Origin: Rugosimonospora africana
GTDB taxonomy: Bacteria > Actinomycetota > Actinomycetes > Mycobacteriales > Micromonosporaceae
DNA length: 64,000 nt
Direction of reading: 5' to 3'
Assembly (NCBI RefSeq): GCF_016862975.1
Contig: NZ_BONZ01000009.1
Location: 1-64,000 of the forward strand
The position numbers and the translations under genes are program-made. The notes below the pieces were generated by a model. The model had not been told where the DNA came from. It saw nothing but the letters and a program-made list of their open reading frames with translations, and made no database searches. Numbering within the stretch: position 1 is the stretch's first letter; the number at the start of each line of letters is the position of its first letter. Positions 37,273-44,795 of this stretch are shown here, piece by piece.

Positions 37273-38634
37273 ATGCCGAGCGACTCGCTGCCCCCGCCCT
37301 CCGAGCGAGAGCAACCAGAGACTGTGACTAGTGCGTTGACCTTGCCGAAGAGCACATCTCCTGAGGGGCGCGCCAAGGGCCGCCCGTCGGTCCGAGCCGG
37401 CTCGCCGTCCCGGACCGACGCGCTGACCGGTGTCGATCCGTTGCCGGGCCACCTCGATCGTTGGCTCGCCTCCCGCGGTGCCGAACTCGTCGGAGTGCGC
37501 CGGCACCTGCACGCGCACCCCGAGCTGTCCGGACAGGAGTTCGAGACCACCGCGCTGGTGGCCCGCGAGCTTGAGGTGGCCGGCCTGTCGCCCCGGGTAC
37601 TGCCGAAGGGCAACGGGGTCATCTGCGACATCCCGGGCAGTGGTGAGAGCGACCGGGTGATCGCGCTGCGCGCCGACCTGGACGCGCTGCCGTTGCAGGA
37701 CATCAAGGACGTGCCGTACCGGTCGACGGTCGACGGGGCCTGCCACGCGTGCGGGCACGACGTGCACACGACCGTCCTGCTCGGTACCGGTCTGATGCTC
37801 GCTCAGCTGGCCGAGCGCGGTGAGCTTCCGGGCCGGGTACGGCTGCTGTTCCAGCCGTCGGAGGAGGTCATCCCGTCCGGTGCGCCGGAGGTGATCGCGG
37901 CCGGTGGGCTCAAGGACGTCAGCGCCATCTTCGCGCTGCACTGCGCTCCGCAGCTGCCGGTCGGCCTGCTGGGCATCCGGTCCGGCCCGATGACGGCCGC
38001 CGCCGACATGGTCGACATCACCCTGCGCGGCCCCGGTGGCCACACCGCCCGCCCGCACCTGACCTCCGACCTGGTGCACGCGTTGAGCCGGGTGGTCGTC
38101 GACGTGCCAGCACTGCTGGACCGGCGGGTCGACCCGCGGGCCGGGGTGTCCATGGTGTTCGGTGCGGTGCACGCCGGCGAGGCGGCCAACGCGATCCCGA
38201 GCGTCGGCCGGGCCAGGGCCACGGTCCGGGTACTGAACCGGGACGCCTGGCACGAGGTGCCCGGGCTGATCTCGAAACTGATCGACGACGTGGTGACCGG
38301 CACCGGGGCGCAGGCCGAGGTGGTCTACCACCGGGGCGTACCGCCGGTGATCAACGACCGGCACGCCGCGGCGGTGGTAGCCAGTGCGGCCGGCGCGGCG
38401 CTGGGCGCCGAGCGGGTCGTCGAGGCCGAGATCAGCATGGGTGGCGAGGACTTCGCGTTCTACCTGGAACAGGTGCCGGGCGCGATGATGCGCCTCGGCG
38501 TCGGCGTACCGGGTGCCGAGGTCCTGGGCGACATCCACCAGGCGGGCTTCGACGTGGACGAGCGCGCCATCGGCAACGGGGTACGGGTCATGGTCCACAC
38601 GGCACTCGGCGCGCTGGCCGCACCCGCGCTGTAG
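37273..38634 (+). CDS. M20 family amidohydrolase / metallopeptidase
   Basis: Encodes about 453 aa, a zinc- or manganese-dependent hydrolase of N-acyl amino acids or similar amides (AmiA/HipO type). The catalytic domain shows LVGVRRHLHAHPELSGQEFET, IALRADLDALPL, GACHACGHDVHTTVLLGTG with the metal-binding Cys/His pair, FQPSEEVIPSGAPEVI and MGGEDFAFYLEQVPGAM. The dimerisation domain contains LRGPGGHTARPHLT. The start is uncertain: ATG 37273 is preferred over 37084, and the first 65 residues are disordered in either case, with some A/T-ending codons. No signal peptide is seen. Its place matches amiA/amiB of the mycobacterial gene order. Confidence 0.88.
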   Translation: MPSDSLPPPSEREQPETVTSALTLPKSTSPEGRAKGRPSVRAGSPSRTDALTGVDPLPGHLDRWLASRGAELVGVRRHLHAHPELSGQEFETTALVARELEVAGLSPRVLPKGNGVICDIPGSGESDRVIALRADLDALPLQDIKDVPYRSTVDGACHACGHDVHTTVLLGTGLMLAQLAERGELPGRVRLLFQPSEEVIPSGAPEVIAAGGLKDVSAIFALHCAPQLPVGLLGIRSGPMTAAADMVDITLRGPGGHTARPHLTSDLVHALSRVVVDVPALLDRRVDPRAGVSMVFGAVHAGEAANAIPSVGRARATVRVLNRDAWHEVPGLISKLIDDVVTGTGAQAEVVYHRGVPPVINDRHAAAVVASAAGAALGAERVVEAEISMGGEDFAFYLEQVPGAMMRLGVGVPGAEVLGDIHQAGFDVDERAIGNGVRVMVHTALGALAAPAL

Positions 38635-38719
38635 CCGTCCGGTCCGGCCCAGTTCGGCCGGGCGATCGCGGCGGCGTCAATCCTGACGTCGCCGCGCCTG
38701 TTCCGGCAGACTGGCGGAC

Positions 38720-39352
38720 ATGCGACTGACCAAGTTCTCCCACTCCTGCGTCCGGCTGGTGCGCGACGATGCGGTGCTGGTCATCGACCCCGGTGGGTTC
38801 TCCGAACGCGCCTCCCTGGACGGGGTCGACGCGGTACTGATCACCCATGAGCACGCCGACCACCTGGACGTGGACAAGCTCGCCGACGCGCTGGACAAGC
38901 GACCGCTCGCGCAGGTGTACGCCCATTCCGAGGTGGCCGCGAAGCTCGGTGCGCTCAACGGGGTCGTGCAGACGGTCAACGCCGGCGACAGGTTCCAGGC
39001 GGCCGGCTTCGACGTCCAGGTGTACGGCGGCTGGCACGCGGTGATCCACCAGGACGTGCCCGTGGTACCCAACCTGGGCTTCCTGGTCGAGGGTTCGGTT
39101 TACCACCCGGGCGACTCGTTCGACGTGCCGCCGGACGTGGAGATCGACACGCTCTTCGTGCCGATCTCGGCGCCCTGGCTCAAGGTTTCCGAGGCGATCG
39201 ACTTCGTCCGGGCGGTGGCTCCCCGGCGGGCGTACGCGCTGCACGACAGCCTGGCCAACGACAACGGACTGGGCCTGCTCGACCGGCTGATGGGCCAGTT
39301 CTCCGGCGCCGATTACAGCCGGCTGGTTCCCGGCGAGACCGTTGACGCTTGA
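38720..39352 (+). CDS. MBL-fold metal-dependent hydrolase (UlaG-like)
   Basis: Encodes 210 aa with a compact metallo-beta-lactamase fold. The zinc motif is LITHEHADHLD (HxHxDH), and GGWHAVIH, VYHPGDSFD and YALHDSLANDNG supply the other ligands. The N-terminus MRLTKFSHSCVRLVRDD is typical of UlaG-like proteins of unknown substrate. CAGACT lies seven bases before the ATG, a weak leaderless-type -10. Its stop overlaps the next gene, so the two are probably co-transcribed. Confidence 0.9.
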   Translation: MRLTKFSHSCVRLVRDDAVLVIDPGGFSERASLDGVDAVLITHEHADHLDVDKLADALDKRPLAQVYAHSEVAAKLGALNGVVQTVNAGDRFQAAGFDVQVYGGWHAVIHQDVPVVPNLGFLVEGSVYHPGDSFDVPPDVEIDTLFVPISAPWLKVSEAIDFVRAVAPRRAYALHDSLANDNGLGLLDRLMGQFSGADYSRLVPGETVDA

Positions 39353-40370
39353 GCAGGACCTCTACTCGCTGCCGCCGGAGCGGTTCATCGCGGCGCGCGA
39401 CGAGGCGGTCGCACAGGCGCGGGCGGACGGTGACCGCGCGCTGGCCGCGCGGATCGGCGCACTGCGCCGGCCGACCGTCGCCGCGTGGCTGGTGAACCTG
39501 GTCGCGCTGCACCGCCCGGAGCAGGTCGGTGAGCTGCTCGACCTGGGTACCCAGTTGCGCGAGGCGCAGCACCAGTTGAGCGGCGAGCGGATGCGCGAGC
39601 TGTCGTCGCGGCGCCGGGAGGCGATCGCCGGGCTGGTCGCGCAGGCGAGGCGGCTGGCCACCGATGCCGGCCGCGGGCCGCGGGATCCGCTGCCGCTGGC
39701 CGAGGTGGAGGCGACGCTGGCCGCGGCGATCGCGGATGAGAACGTGGCGGACGCGGTCCGCGCCGGCCGGCTGACGAAGGCCACCGGGTACGCGGGGTTC
39801 GGCGAGCCGCTGCGACCGGAGCTGCGGGTCGTCGAAGGCGGCGCCGGGAGGACCCGGCCGGCCGGGCGGGACCGGCGAGGTGCTCCGGCCGAGGAGGCCC
39901 GGCGAAGCGGCAGGGCTGGCGACGCCGGTCGACCTCCGGCCGAGCGCGCCGGGACGGGCCGCACCCCGACCGGCCGCGCCGCCACAGAGCGCCCAGCCAC
40001 AGAGCAACAGGCCGGGACCAAGCGCCGCGGACAGCGCGAGGCTGTCGACGCGACCGGCCGCCGCGAGCAGGGGGCGGTGCAGCGCCAGCGGGAAGAGGCG
40101 GCGCAGCGCCAGCGGGAACGGGAGGAGGCGGCGCAGCGCCAGCGGGAACGGGAGGAGGCGAGGGCTGCCCGTACCGCGCGAATCGAGGCCGCCGAGGCGG
40201 CGCTGCGCGACGCGATCGCGGCAGAGCGGGACGCGGCCCGCGCGTTGGACGAGATATCCACCGAGCTGGACCGGCTGCGCCAGGCGCAGGTCGCCGCCCA
40301 GACCGCGCTGCGGGAAGCGCGGCTGACCCGCCGGGCGGCGGAACGGGACGCGCACCGGGCTGGGCGGTGA
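39342..40370 (+). CDS. Coiled-coil hypothetical protein
   Basis: Encodes 342 aa from TTG 39342, which overlaps the MBL gene by 11 bases. The N-terminal 170 residues are helical with LPPERFIAARDEAVAQAR, LRRPTVAAWLVNLVALHRPEQ and LAEVEATLAAAIADENVA. A basic Arg/Gly/Ala linker follows, then QRQREREEAAQRQREREEA repeats and a long coiled coil to the end. It is probably cytoplasmic. A similar arrangement is common in actinobacterial proteins of unknown function; nothing indicates an enzyme. The repeated coiled-coil DNA and the duplicated stretch after its stop suggest an unstable 3-prime end. Confidence 0.75.
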   Translation: MTLEQDLYSLPPERFIAARDEAVAQARADGDRALAARIGALRRPTVAAWLVNLVALHRPEQVGELLDLGTQLREAQHQLSGERMRELSSRRREAIAGLVAQARRLATDAGRGPRDPLPLAEVEATLAAAIADENVADAVRAGRLTKATGYAGFGEPLRPELRVVEGGAGRTRPAGRDRRGAPAEEARRSGRAGDAGRPPAERAGTGRTPTGRAATERPATEQQAGTKRRGQREAVDATGRREQGAVQRQREEAAQRQREREEAAQRQREREEARAARTARIEAAEAALRDAIAAERDAARALDEISTELDRLRQAQVAAQTALREARLTRRAAERDAHRAGR

Positions 40371-40507
40371 CGCCGGCTCAGCCGCGCGGTACTTCCGGCT
40401 GATTCGCCGAGCAGCGGGACGCGCACCCGGGTTGGGCGGTGACGCCGGCTCGGCCGGGCGGCACCCGTCGAGAGGCGCACCGGGCTGGGCGGTGACCCCG
40501 GCCCGGT
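40345..40507 (+). repeat. Three copies of a gene-end sequence
   Basis: The last codons, stop and following bases of the coiled-coil gene (40345-40383) recur at 40416-40455 with few changes and, shorter, at 40472-40507. All copies contain the core CGGGCTGGGCGGTGA or a close variant. Confidence 0.85.
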
Positions 40508-40527
40508 CAGGCGGCACAATACGACGC

Positions 40528-41292
40528 GTGACCCCTGAGCAGGCTGCCGCGGCGGCTCGGCCGGCGGTGCAGGAGTTGGGCGGCGCGTTCGCCGAGTGTC
40601 CCAAGACGCTGCGCCGGGCCCGCCAGCTCGGGCTGACCGGCTGGGCGTTCTACGTGACCGGGTGGGGCGGTGCGCTGGGCGACGTGGGCCCGGAGACGCT
40701 GTCGGCGGCGCTCGGCTTCATCGCGCCGGACGCCGCCCGCGAGGGGTGGGAGTCGGCCCGGAAGGTCGCGCCGCCGCCCGAGATCGCCGGGCATTACCTC
40801 GCCGAGTGCTGCCGGTGGGGTCGCGAGCGGCTGACCGGCTTCGCCGGGATCGAGCGGCTGATCGCCGTCGCCGAGCGGGTGGTGCTGGCCGCCGACCCGG
40901 CCGGGCTTCCGCTGTTCGCCGCGTGGCGGGCGATGCCGGTACCGGACGCCGAGCCGGGCGCCCGAGCCGCGGTGCTCATCCGGCTGCTGCGCGAGCACCG
41001 GATCGCGGCACAGTTGCTGGCCGTCCGGTCGGCCGGGCTGACTCCGCTGGAGGCGTTGCTGGCCGGTCCGGAGGGGGCGGCGGGGGCGATCGCGTACGGG
41101 TGGCAGCCACCGTTTCCGCCGTTCGAGCCACTGGTACGCCGCCGGGTGTGGGCCGACGCGATCACCGACCGGATCACCGGCGCGGCGTACCGCGTCCTCG
41201 AGGCATCCGAGCGCATCGAGCTGGTGTCGCTGCTCGACGAGGCGGTACGGGAGCTGCGAATGCAGACCGGCGAGTACCCGTCGGCCAGCTGA
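40528..41292 (+). CDS. Conserved actinobacterial hypothetical protein (SCO6745-like)
   Basis: Encodes 254 aa from GTG 40528; the longer open frame to 40432 reads into the repeat. It is an all-helical soluble protein with VQELGGAFAECPKTLRRARQ, LTGWAFYVTGWGGALGDVG, LIRLLREHRIAAQLLAVRSAG and YGWQPPFPPFEPLVRRRVWAD. I recognise the pattern as an actinobacterial family known by the Streptomyces locus SCO6745, whose role I do not know. CACAAT lies seven bases before the start, a weak leaderless-type box. Confidence 0.75.
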   Translation: MTPEQAAAAARPAVQELGGAFAECPKTLRRARQLGLTGWAFYVTGWGGALGDVGPETLSAALGFIAPDAAREGWESARKVAPPPEIAGHYLAECCRWGRERLTGFAGIERLIAVAERVVLAADPAGLPLFAAWRAMPVPDAEPGARAAVLIRLLREHRIAAQLLAVRSAGLTPLEALLAGPEGAAGAIAYGWQPPFPPFEPLVRRRVWADAITDRITGAAYRVLEASERIELVSLLDEAVRELRMQTGEYPSAS

Positions 41293-41317
41293 CGGGTGCC
41301 GGCCTCCGGGCTCGGCC

Positions 41318-41773
41318 TCAGGTTTGGGCGGTGCGGGTCGGTCGGCCGCGCAGCTCGGTGAGGTAGTCGGCCGGGGCTCCGGCCTTCTCCGCCGCGGCCG
41401 CGATCTCGGCGAGATACCACGCGGTGGGTAGGCCGCCCTCGTAGCCGCTGAACACATATACCCAGGCGGTCACGTCGCCGTCCAGGGTGGCCACCCGCAG
41501 GTGCAGCTTGCGGTACATCCCGGAGGTGACACCCTCGACTTCGTCGAGCTGAGCGGCGTCCCAGGGATGCACGTCGTAGAGCGCGACGAAGACCCGGTCG
41601 CCGGGAGACTCGACGATCGTGGTGACCGCACCCTCCCAGCCGAGATCCTCCTCGCCGGCAAAGGTCAGCCGCCAGCCTTCCAGCCAGCCGGTGCCGATCA
41701 TCGGCGAATGTGGGCAGTAGGCCCGCATCCGGCCAGGGTCGAGATTGGAGCCATACGCGGCGTAGTGACGCAC
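41318..41773 (-). CDS. Gamma-glutamylcyclotransferase-fold protein
   Basis: Encodes 151 aa. The N-terminus HYAAYGSNLDPGRM is the substrate loop of the GGCT/AIG2-like fold, and the acidic residue in YDVHPWDAAQLDEVEG matches the catalytic Glu position. Members form 5-oxoproline from gamma-glutamyl peptides or amines, but many homologues have unknown substrates. GTG 41773 has no ribosome site; TATCGT lies seven bases upstream, giving a probable leaderless mRNA. It diverges from lpdA. Confidence 0.87.
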   Translation of the reverse strand: MRHYAAYGSNLDPGRMRAYCPHSPMIGTGWLEGWRLTFAGEEDLGWEGAVTTIVESPGDRVFVALYDVHPWDAAQLDEVEGVTSGMYRKLHLRVATLDGDVTAWVYVFSGYEGGLPTAWYLAEIAAAAEKAGAPADYLTELRGRPTRTAQT

Positions 41774-41780
41774 GGCGATG

Positions 41781-41786
41781 ACGATA
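41781..41786 (-). promoter_or_regulatory. Leaderless-type -10 box of the GGCT-fold gene
   Basis: TATCGT on the minus strand ends seven bases before GTG 41773. Confidence 0.55.
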
Positions 41787-41841
41787 GTCCTCCGCCGGGC
41801 TGAGAGAGAATAAACAGAGCGTGTCGAGTGCGGAGGGTGTC

Positions 41842-43242
41842 GTGGGGCGGATTGTGATCATCGGCGGTGGGCCGGCCGGGTACGAGGCGGCGCTGGTCGC
41901 CGCGCAGCTGAATGCCGAGGTCACGGTCATTGAGGCGGAGGGTGCCGGCGGGGCCTGTGTGCTGTCCGACTGCGTACCGTCGAAGACGTTCATCGCGTCG
42001 TCGGACGTGGTCACGGGGTACCGGGATACCGAGGAGTTCGGGGTGAACGCCGGGGGCCTGGCCGCCGTCAGCGTGGACGCCGAGGCCGTCCATTCCCGGG
42101 TGAAACGCCTGGCCAGGGCCCAGAGCGCAGACATCCACGCCAAATTGATCAAAGCGGGCGTGACTTTTGTCTCAGGAACTGCCCGGCTCGGTGCTGACAC
42201 GCTGGGTCACACACATCGCGTCGAGGTGACTCCCTCCGACGGTGACCGTGCGTACGCGATCGACGCGTCCACGGTTCTGATCGCGACCGGAGCGACGCCC
42301 CGCATCCTGGCCACCGCCCGGCCGGACGGCGAACGGATTCTCACCTGGCGCCAGGTCTACGACCTCCCCGAGTTCCCGGAGCACCTGGTCGTGATCGGCT
42401 CGGGCGTGACCGGCGCCGAGTTCGCCTCGGCGTACCTGGCGATGGGGGTGAACGTGACGCTGGTCTCCAGCCGGGACCGGGTCATGCCGCACGAGGACCC
42501 GGACGCCGCGATGGCCATCGAGCGGGTGTTCCGCTCGCGGGGCATGAGCATCCTGAACAACTCGCGGGCCGCCTCGGTGGAGCGGACCGCGTCCGGGGTG
42601 GCGGTGACCCTGGCCGACGGCCGGGTGGTCGAGGGGTCGCACGCTCTGATGGCGGTCGGTTCGGTGCCGAACACCGGCGACCTGGGCCTGGCCGAGTACG
42701 GCGTGGACGTGGCGCCCGGCGGCTACCTGACCGTGGACGGGGTCTCCCGAACCAACGTGCCGGGTGTGTACGCCGCCGGAGACTGCACCGGCCTGCTTCC
42801 GCTGGCCAGCGTGGCCGCGATGCAGGGCCGGATCGCGATGTGGCACGCGCTCGGCGAGGCGGTCGCCCCGCTGCGGCTCAAGTCGGTCGCGGCCAACGTG
42901 TTCACCGATCCGGAGCTGGCCTCGGTCGGCGTGTCACAGTCCGATGTGGACAGCGGTGAGGTGATGGCCCGGTCGGTGATGCTGTCGCTGGACGGCAACG
43001 CCCGGGCGAAGATGACCGGCATCCAGGACGGGTTCGTGAAGCTGTTCTGCAGCCCGGCGTCCGGTCGGGTACTCGGCGGTGTCGTGGTGGCACCCAAGGC
43101 GAGCGAGCTGATCCTGCCGGTGTCGATGGCGATGGACAACCACCTGACCGTGGACCAGCTGGCGCACATCGTCACCATCTACCCCTCGGTGTCCGGCTCC
43201 ATCACCGAGGCGGCCCGCCAGCTGATGCACCACGAGCCGTAA
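41842..43242 (+). CDS. lpdA: LpdA-like NAD(P)H-quinone dehydrogenase (flavoprotein disulfide reductase family)
   Basis: Encodes 466 aa and transfers electrons from NAD(P)H to quinones through FAD. It has the FAD motif RIVIIGGGPAGYEA at the N-terminus, the NAD motif VVIGSGVTGAEFASAYLAMG, GVYAAGDCTGLLPLAS and a complete dimer domain. GTG 41842 is chosen because GGAGGG lies just upstream and relatives start there; GTG 41821 is the longer alternative. It keeps the redox pair as CVLSDC (Cys39, Cys44), but the C-terminal His-Glu dyad of true lipoamide dehydrogenases is replaced by IYPSVSGSITEA. Gene order matches the M. tuberculosis lpdA region. Confidence 0.9.
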   Translation: MGRIVIIGGGPAGYEAALVAAQLNAEVTVIEAEGAGGACVLSDCVPSKTFIASSDVVTGYRDTEEFGVNAGGLAAVSVDAEAVHSRVKRLARAQSADIHAKLIKAGVTFVSGTARLGADTLGHTHRVEVTPSDGDRAYAIDASTVLIATGATPRILATARPDGERILTWRQVYDLPEFPEHLVVIGSGVTGAEFASAYLAMGVNVTLVSSRDRVMPHEDPDAAMAIERVFRSRGMSILNNSRAASVERTASGVAVTLADGRVVEGSHALMAVGSVPNTGDLGLAEYGVDVAPGGYLTVDGVSRTNVPGVYAAGDCTGLLPLASVAAMQGRIAMWHALGEAVAPLRLKSVAANVFTDPELASVGVSQSDVDSGEVMARSVMLSLDGNARAKMTGIQDGFVKLFCSPASGRVLGGVVVAPKASELILPVSMAMDNHLTVDQLAHIVTIYPSVSGSITEAARQLMHHEP

Positions 43243-43270
43243 ACCGGTGGCGGCACAGCGTTTCGTCGGC

Positions 43271-43276
43271 TAGCCT
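43271..43276 (+). promoter_or_regulatory. Leaderless-type -10 box of the Thr leader peptide
   Basis: TAGCCT ends seven bases before GTG 43284, so the leader transcript should start at or next to the leader-peptide start codon. Confidence 0.6.
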
Positions 43277-43283
43277 TGCTGCC

Positions 43284-43343
43284 GTGATCAGAGCGGCAGT
43301 ATGCACGACGACGCCGGGGAGTCCCGGCGTAGCTTCGCGCTGA
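43284..43343 (+). CDS. Thr-rich leader peptide of the thrS attenuator
   Basis: A 19-codon frame starts at GTG and stops at TGA 43341-43343. The peptide reads M-I-R-A-A-V-C-T-T-T-P-G-S-P-G-V-A-S-R, with three consecutive ACG codons for Thr at 43305-43313. It is too short to encode a folded protein and lies between a -10 box and a strong terminator, directly upstream of a threonyl-tRNA synthetase gene. This is the expected layout for ribosome-mediated attenuation by charged tRNA-Thr. A second frame (ATG 43301) also has two Thr codons, but no suitable promoter spacing. Confidence 0.7.
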   Translation: MIRAAVCTTTPGSPGVASR

Positions 43344-43388
43344 CCACCAGACGTCGAAGGCCCCGGGCACCGAGCCCGGGGCCTTTTT
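43313..43388 (+). promoter_or_regulatory. Attenuator: pause hairpin, antiterminator and terminator
   Basis: Segment 1 GCCGGG (43313-43318) pairs with segment 2 CCCGGC (43323-43328). The terminator arms AAGGCCCCGGG (43357-43367) and CCCGGGGCCTT (43375-43385) are followed by T residues to 43388. If segment 1 is covered by a ribosome stalled at the ACG codons, CCCGG (43323-43327) and CTTCG (43333-43337) can pair with CCGGG (43363-43367) and CGAAG (43355-43359), which destroys the terminator. A ribosome at the leader stop would cover segment 2 and allow termination. These pairings were read by eye. Confidence 0.7.
43357..43388 (+). terminator. Intrinsic terminator in the thrS leader
   Basis: An 11-bp G/C-rich stem with a 7-nt loop is followed by five T residues (43384-43388), 55 bases upstream of the thrS start. 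lpdA ends 114 bases before it, so it could also end lpdA transcripts, but the leader peptide between them favours attenuation. Confidence 0.88.
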
Positions 43389-43442
43389 CGTGTCTCCGCC
43401 CGGTGTTTGGAGCCGAACCGGTGAATTACCAGGAGGAGAACG

Positions 43443-44795
43443 ATGATTGACCACCGCAAACTCGGCCGGGAGCTGGAGCTGTTCGCGTCCGACCCGCTGA
43501 TCGGCGCCGGCCTGCCGATCTGGCTGCCGGACGGCGCGGTCGCCCGGCACGCCGTCGAGGAGTACCTGCGACGCCTGGAGGCGGCCGCCGGGTACCAGCA
43601 CGTGTACTCGCCGCCGATGGGGCGGCGTGAGCTGTACGAGATTTCCGGGCACTGGGGCCACTTCGCCGACGACATGTTCCCGCCGATGCGCGACGGGGGG
43701 GAGGAGTTGGTACTGCGACCCAGCCTGTGCCCGCACCACGCGCTGGTGTACCGCTCGCGCCAGCGTTCGTTCCGCGACCTGCCGCTGCGCGTGGCGGAGT
43801 TGGGTGGCATGTACCGCGCGGAGCGCTCCGGGGTGGTGGGCGGGCTGGCTCGAGTACGCGCCATCTCCTTGAACGACGCGCACATCTTCGCTCCGCTCGA
43901 CCGGGTCGGCGAGGAGGTGGCTCAGGTACTGGCAATGATGCGCCAGGCGCACCAAGCGCTCGGCGTGGTACCGGCCCGGTTCCGGTTGTCGCTGCGCGGT
44001 CCGGGCCACGAGTACGGCGGGGAGCCGGAGCAGTGGGAGCTGGCCGAGCGGATACTGCGCGACGCGCTCGGCGACATGTCCTATGTGGACGCTCCGGGTG
44101 AGGCGGCGTTCTACGGCCCGAAGGTGGACGTGCAGATCGTCGATCCGGCCGGCCGGGAGTCGACCCTGGCGACCGTCCAGCTCGACTTCCACCAGCCGGC
44201 CCGGTTCGATCTGTCCTATGTGGACTCATCGGGTGTGGCTGTCCGGCCGGTGATGGTGCACCGCAGCCTGGCGGGCAGCATGGAACGGCTGTTCGGCCAC
44301 CTGATCGAGGTGCACGCGGGCGCTTTTCCGGCCTGGTACGCGCCGGTTCAGGTGGCGGTGCTGCCGGTCGGCGCCGACCAGGTGGCGGCGGCCGGGCGGT
44401 TCGCGGACGACTGCGCGGCGGCCGGGTTGCGGGTGAACCTGGCGCTCGACGGGTCGCTGGGCGCCCGGGTACGGGACGCGCGGCGGGTGCCGTACGTCGC
44501 CGTCATCGGCGCGCGCGAGGCGGCAGCGGGAGAGGTGTCGCTGCGGTCGCGGCCGATCGGCGCCTCGTCCTTGGCGGGCTCGTCACCCGGCGTTTCGTCT
44601 TCGGCCGCATCGTCTTCGGCGGCTTCGTCTCCCGCCGATTCGCCTGCGGCCGGATCTTCGGCCGACTCGGCGGCGTCGTCTCCCGCCGGATCTCCGGCCG
44701 CCGAGGCGATGTCGGTCGCCGACGCGATCCGGGCGCTGCGGAGCGGTTCCGCGGTCCCCGACGCGCGACCCTTGGCTACTTCAGCTCGCAGATGA
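43443..44795 (+). CDS. thrS: Threonyl-tRNA synthetase without TGS and editing domains
   Basis: Encodes 450 aa; full bacterial ThrRS has about 640-680. It charges tRNA-Thr. The class II core starts at residue 1 and retains the zinc ligands Cys96 (LRPSLCPHH), His147 (NDAHIF) and His273 ([14 protein letters not shown]) and motif 2 ([19 protein letters not shown]). The anticodon-binding domain spans about 300-373 and resumes at [10 protein letters not shown]. Between them is a 49-residue Ser/Ala/Gly insertion (about 374-422), absent from normal enzymes. ATG 43443 has GGAGGAG upstream. The missing N-terminal domains remove Ser-tRNA proofreading. It may be a starvation-induced or inhibitor-resistant second copy. 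It overlaps accA by 20 bases. Confidence 0.9.
   Translation: MIDHRKLGRELELFASDPLIGAGLPIWLPDGAVARHAVEEYLRRLEAAAGYQHVYSPPMGRRELYEISGHWGHFADDMFPPMRDGGEELVLRPSLCPHHALVYRSRQRSFRDLPLRVAELGGMYRAERSGVVGGLARVRAISLNDAHIFAPLDRVGEEVAQVLAMMRQAHQALGVVPARFRLSLRGPGHEYGGEPEQWELAERILRDALGDMSYVDAPGEAAFYGPKVDVQIVDPAGRESTLATVQLDFHQPARFDLSYVDSSGVAVRPVMVHRSLAGSMERLFGHLIEVHAGAFPAWYAPVQVAVLPVGADQVAAAGRFADDCAAAGLRVNLALDGSLGARVRDARRVPYVAVIGAREAAAGEVSLRSRPIGASSLAGSSPGVSSSAASSSAASSPADSPAAGSSADSAASSPAGSPAAEAMSVADAIRALRSGSAVPDARPLATSARR

Noticed and set aside
43301-43435. A 40-codon frame from ATG 43301 overlapping the attenuator
   Set aside because: It runs through the terminator stem and has no promoter spacing or ribosome site; its two Thr codons are probably chance.
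43271-43442. T-box riboswitch before thrS
   Set aside because: I see no T-box consensus bulge or long stem I, and the leader is only about 160 nt; a Thr leader peptide explains the terminator better.
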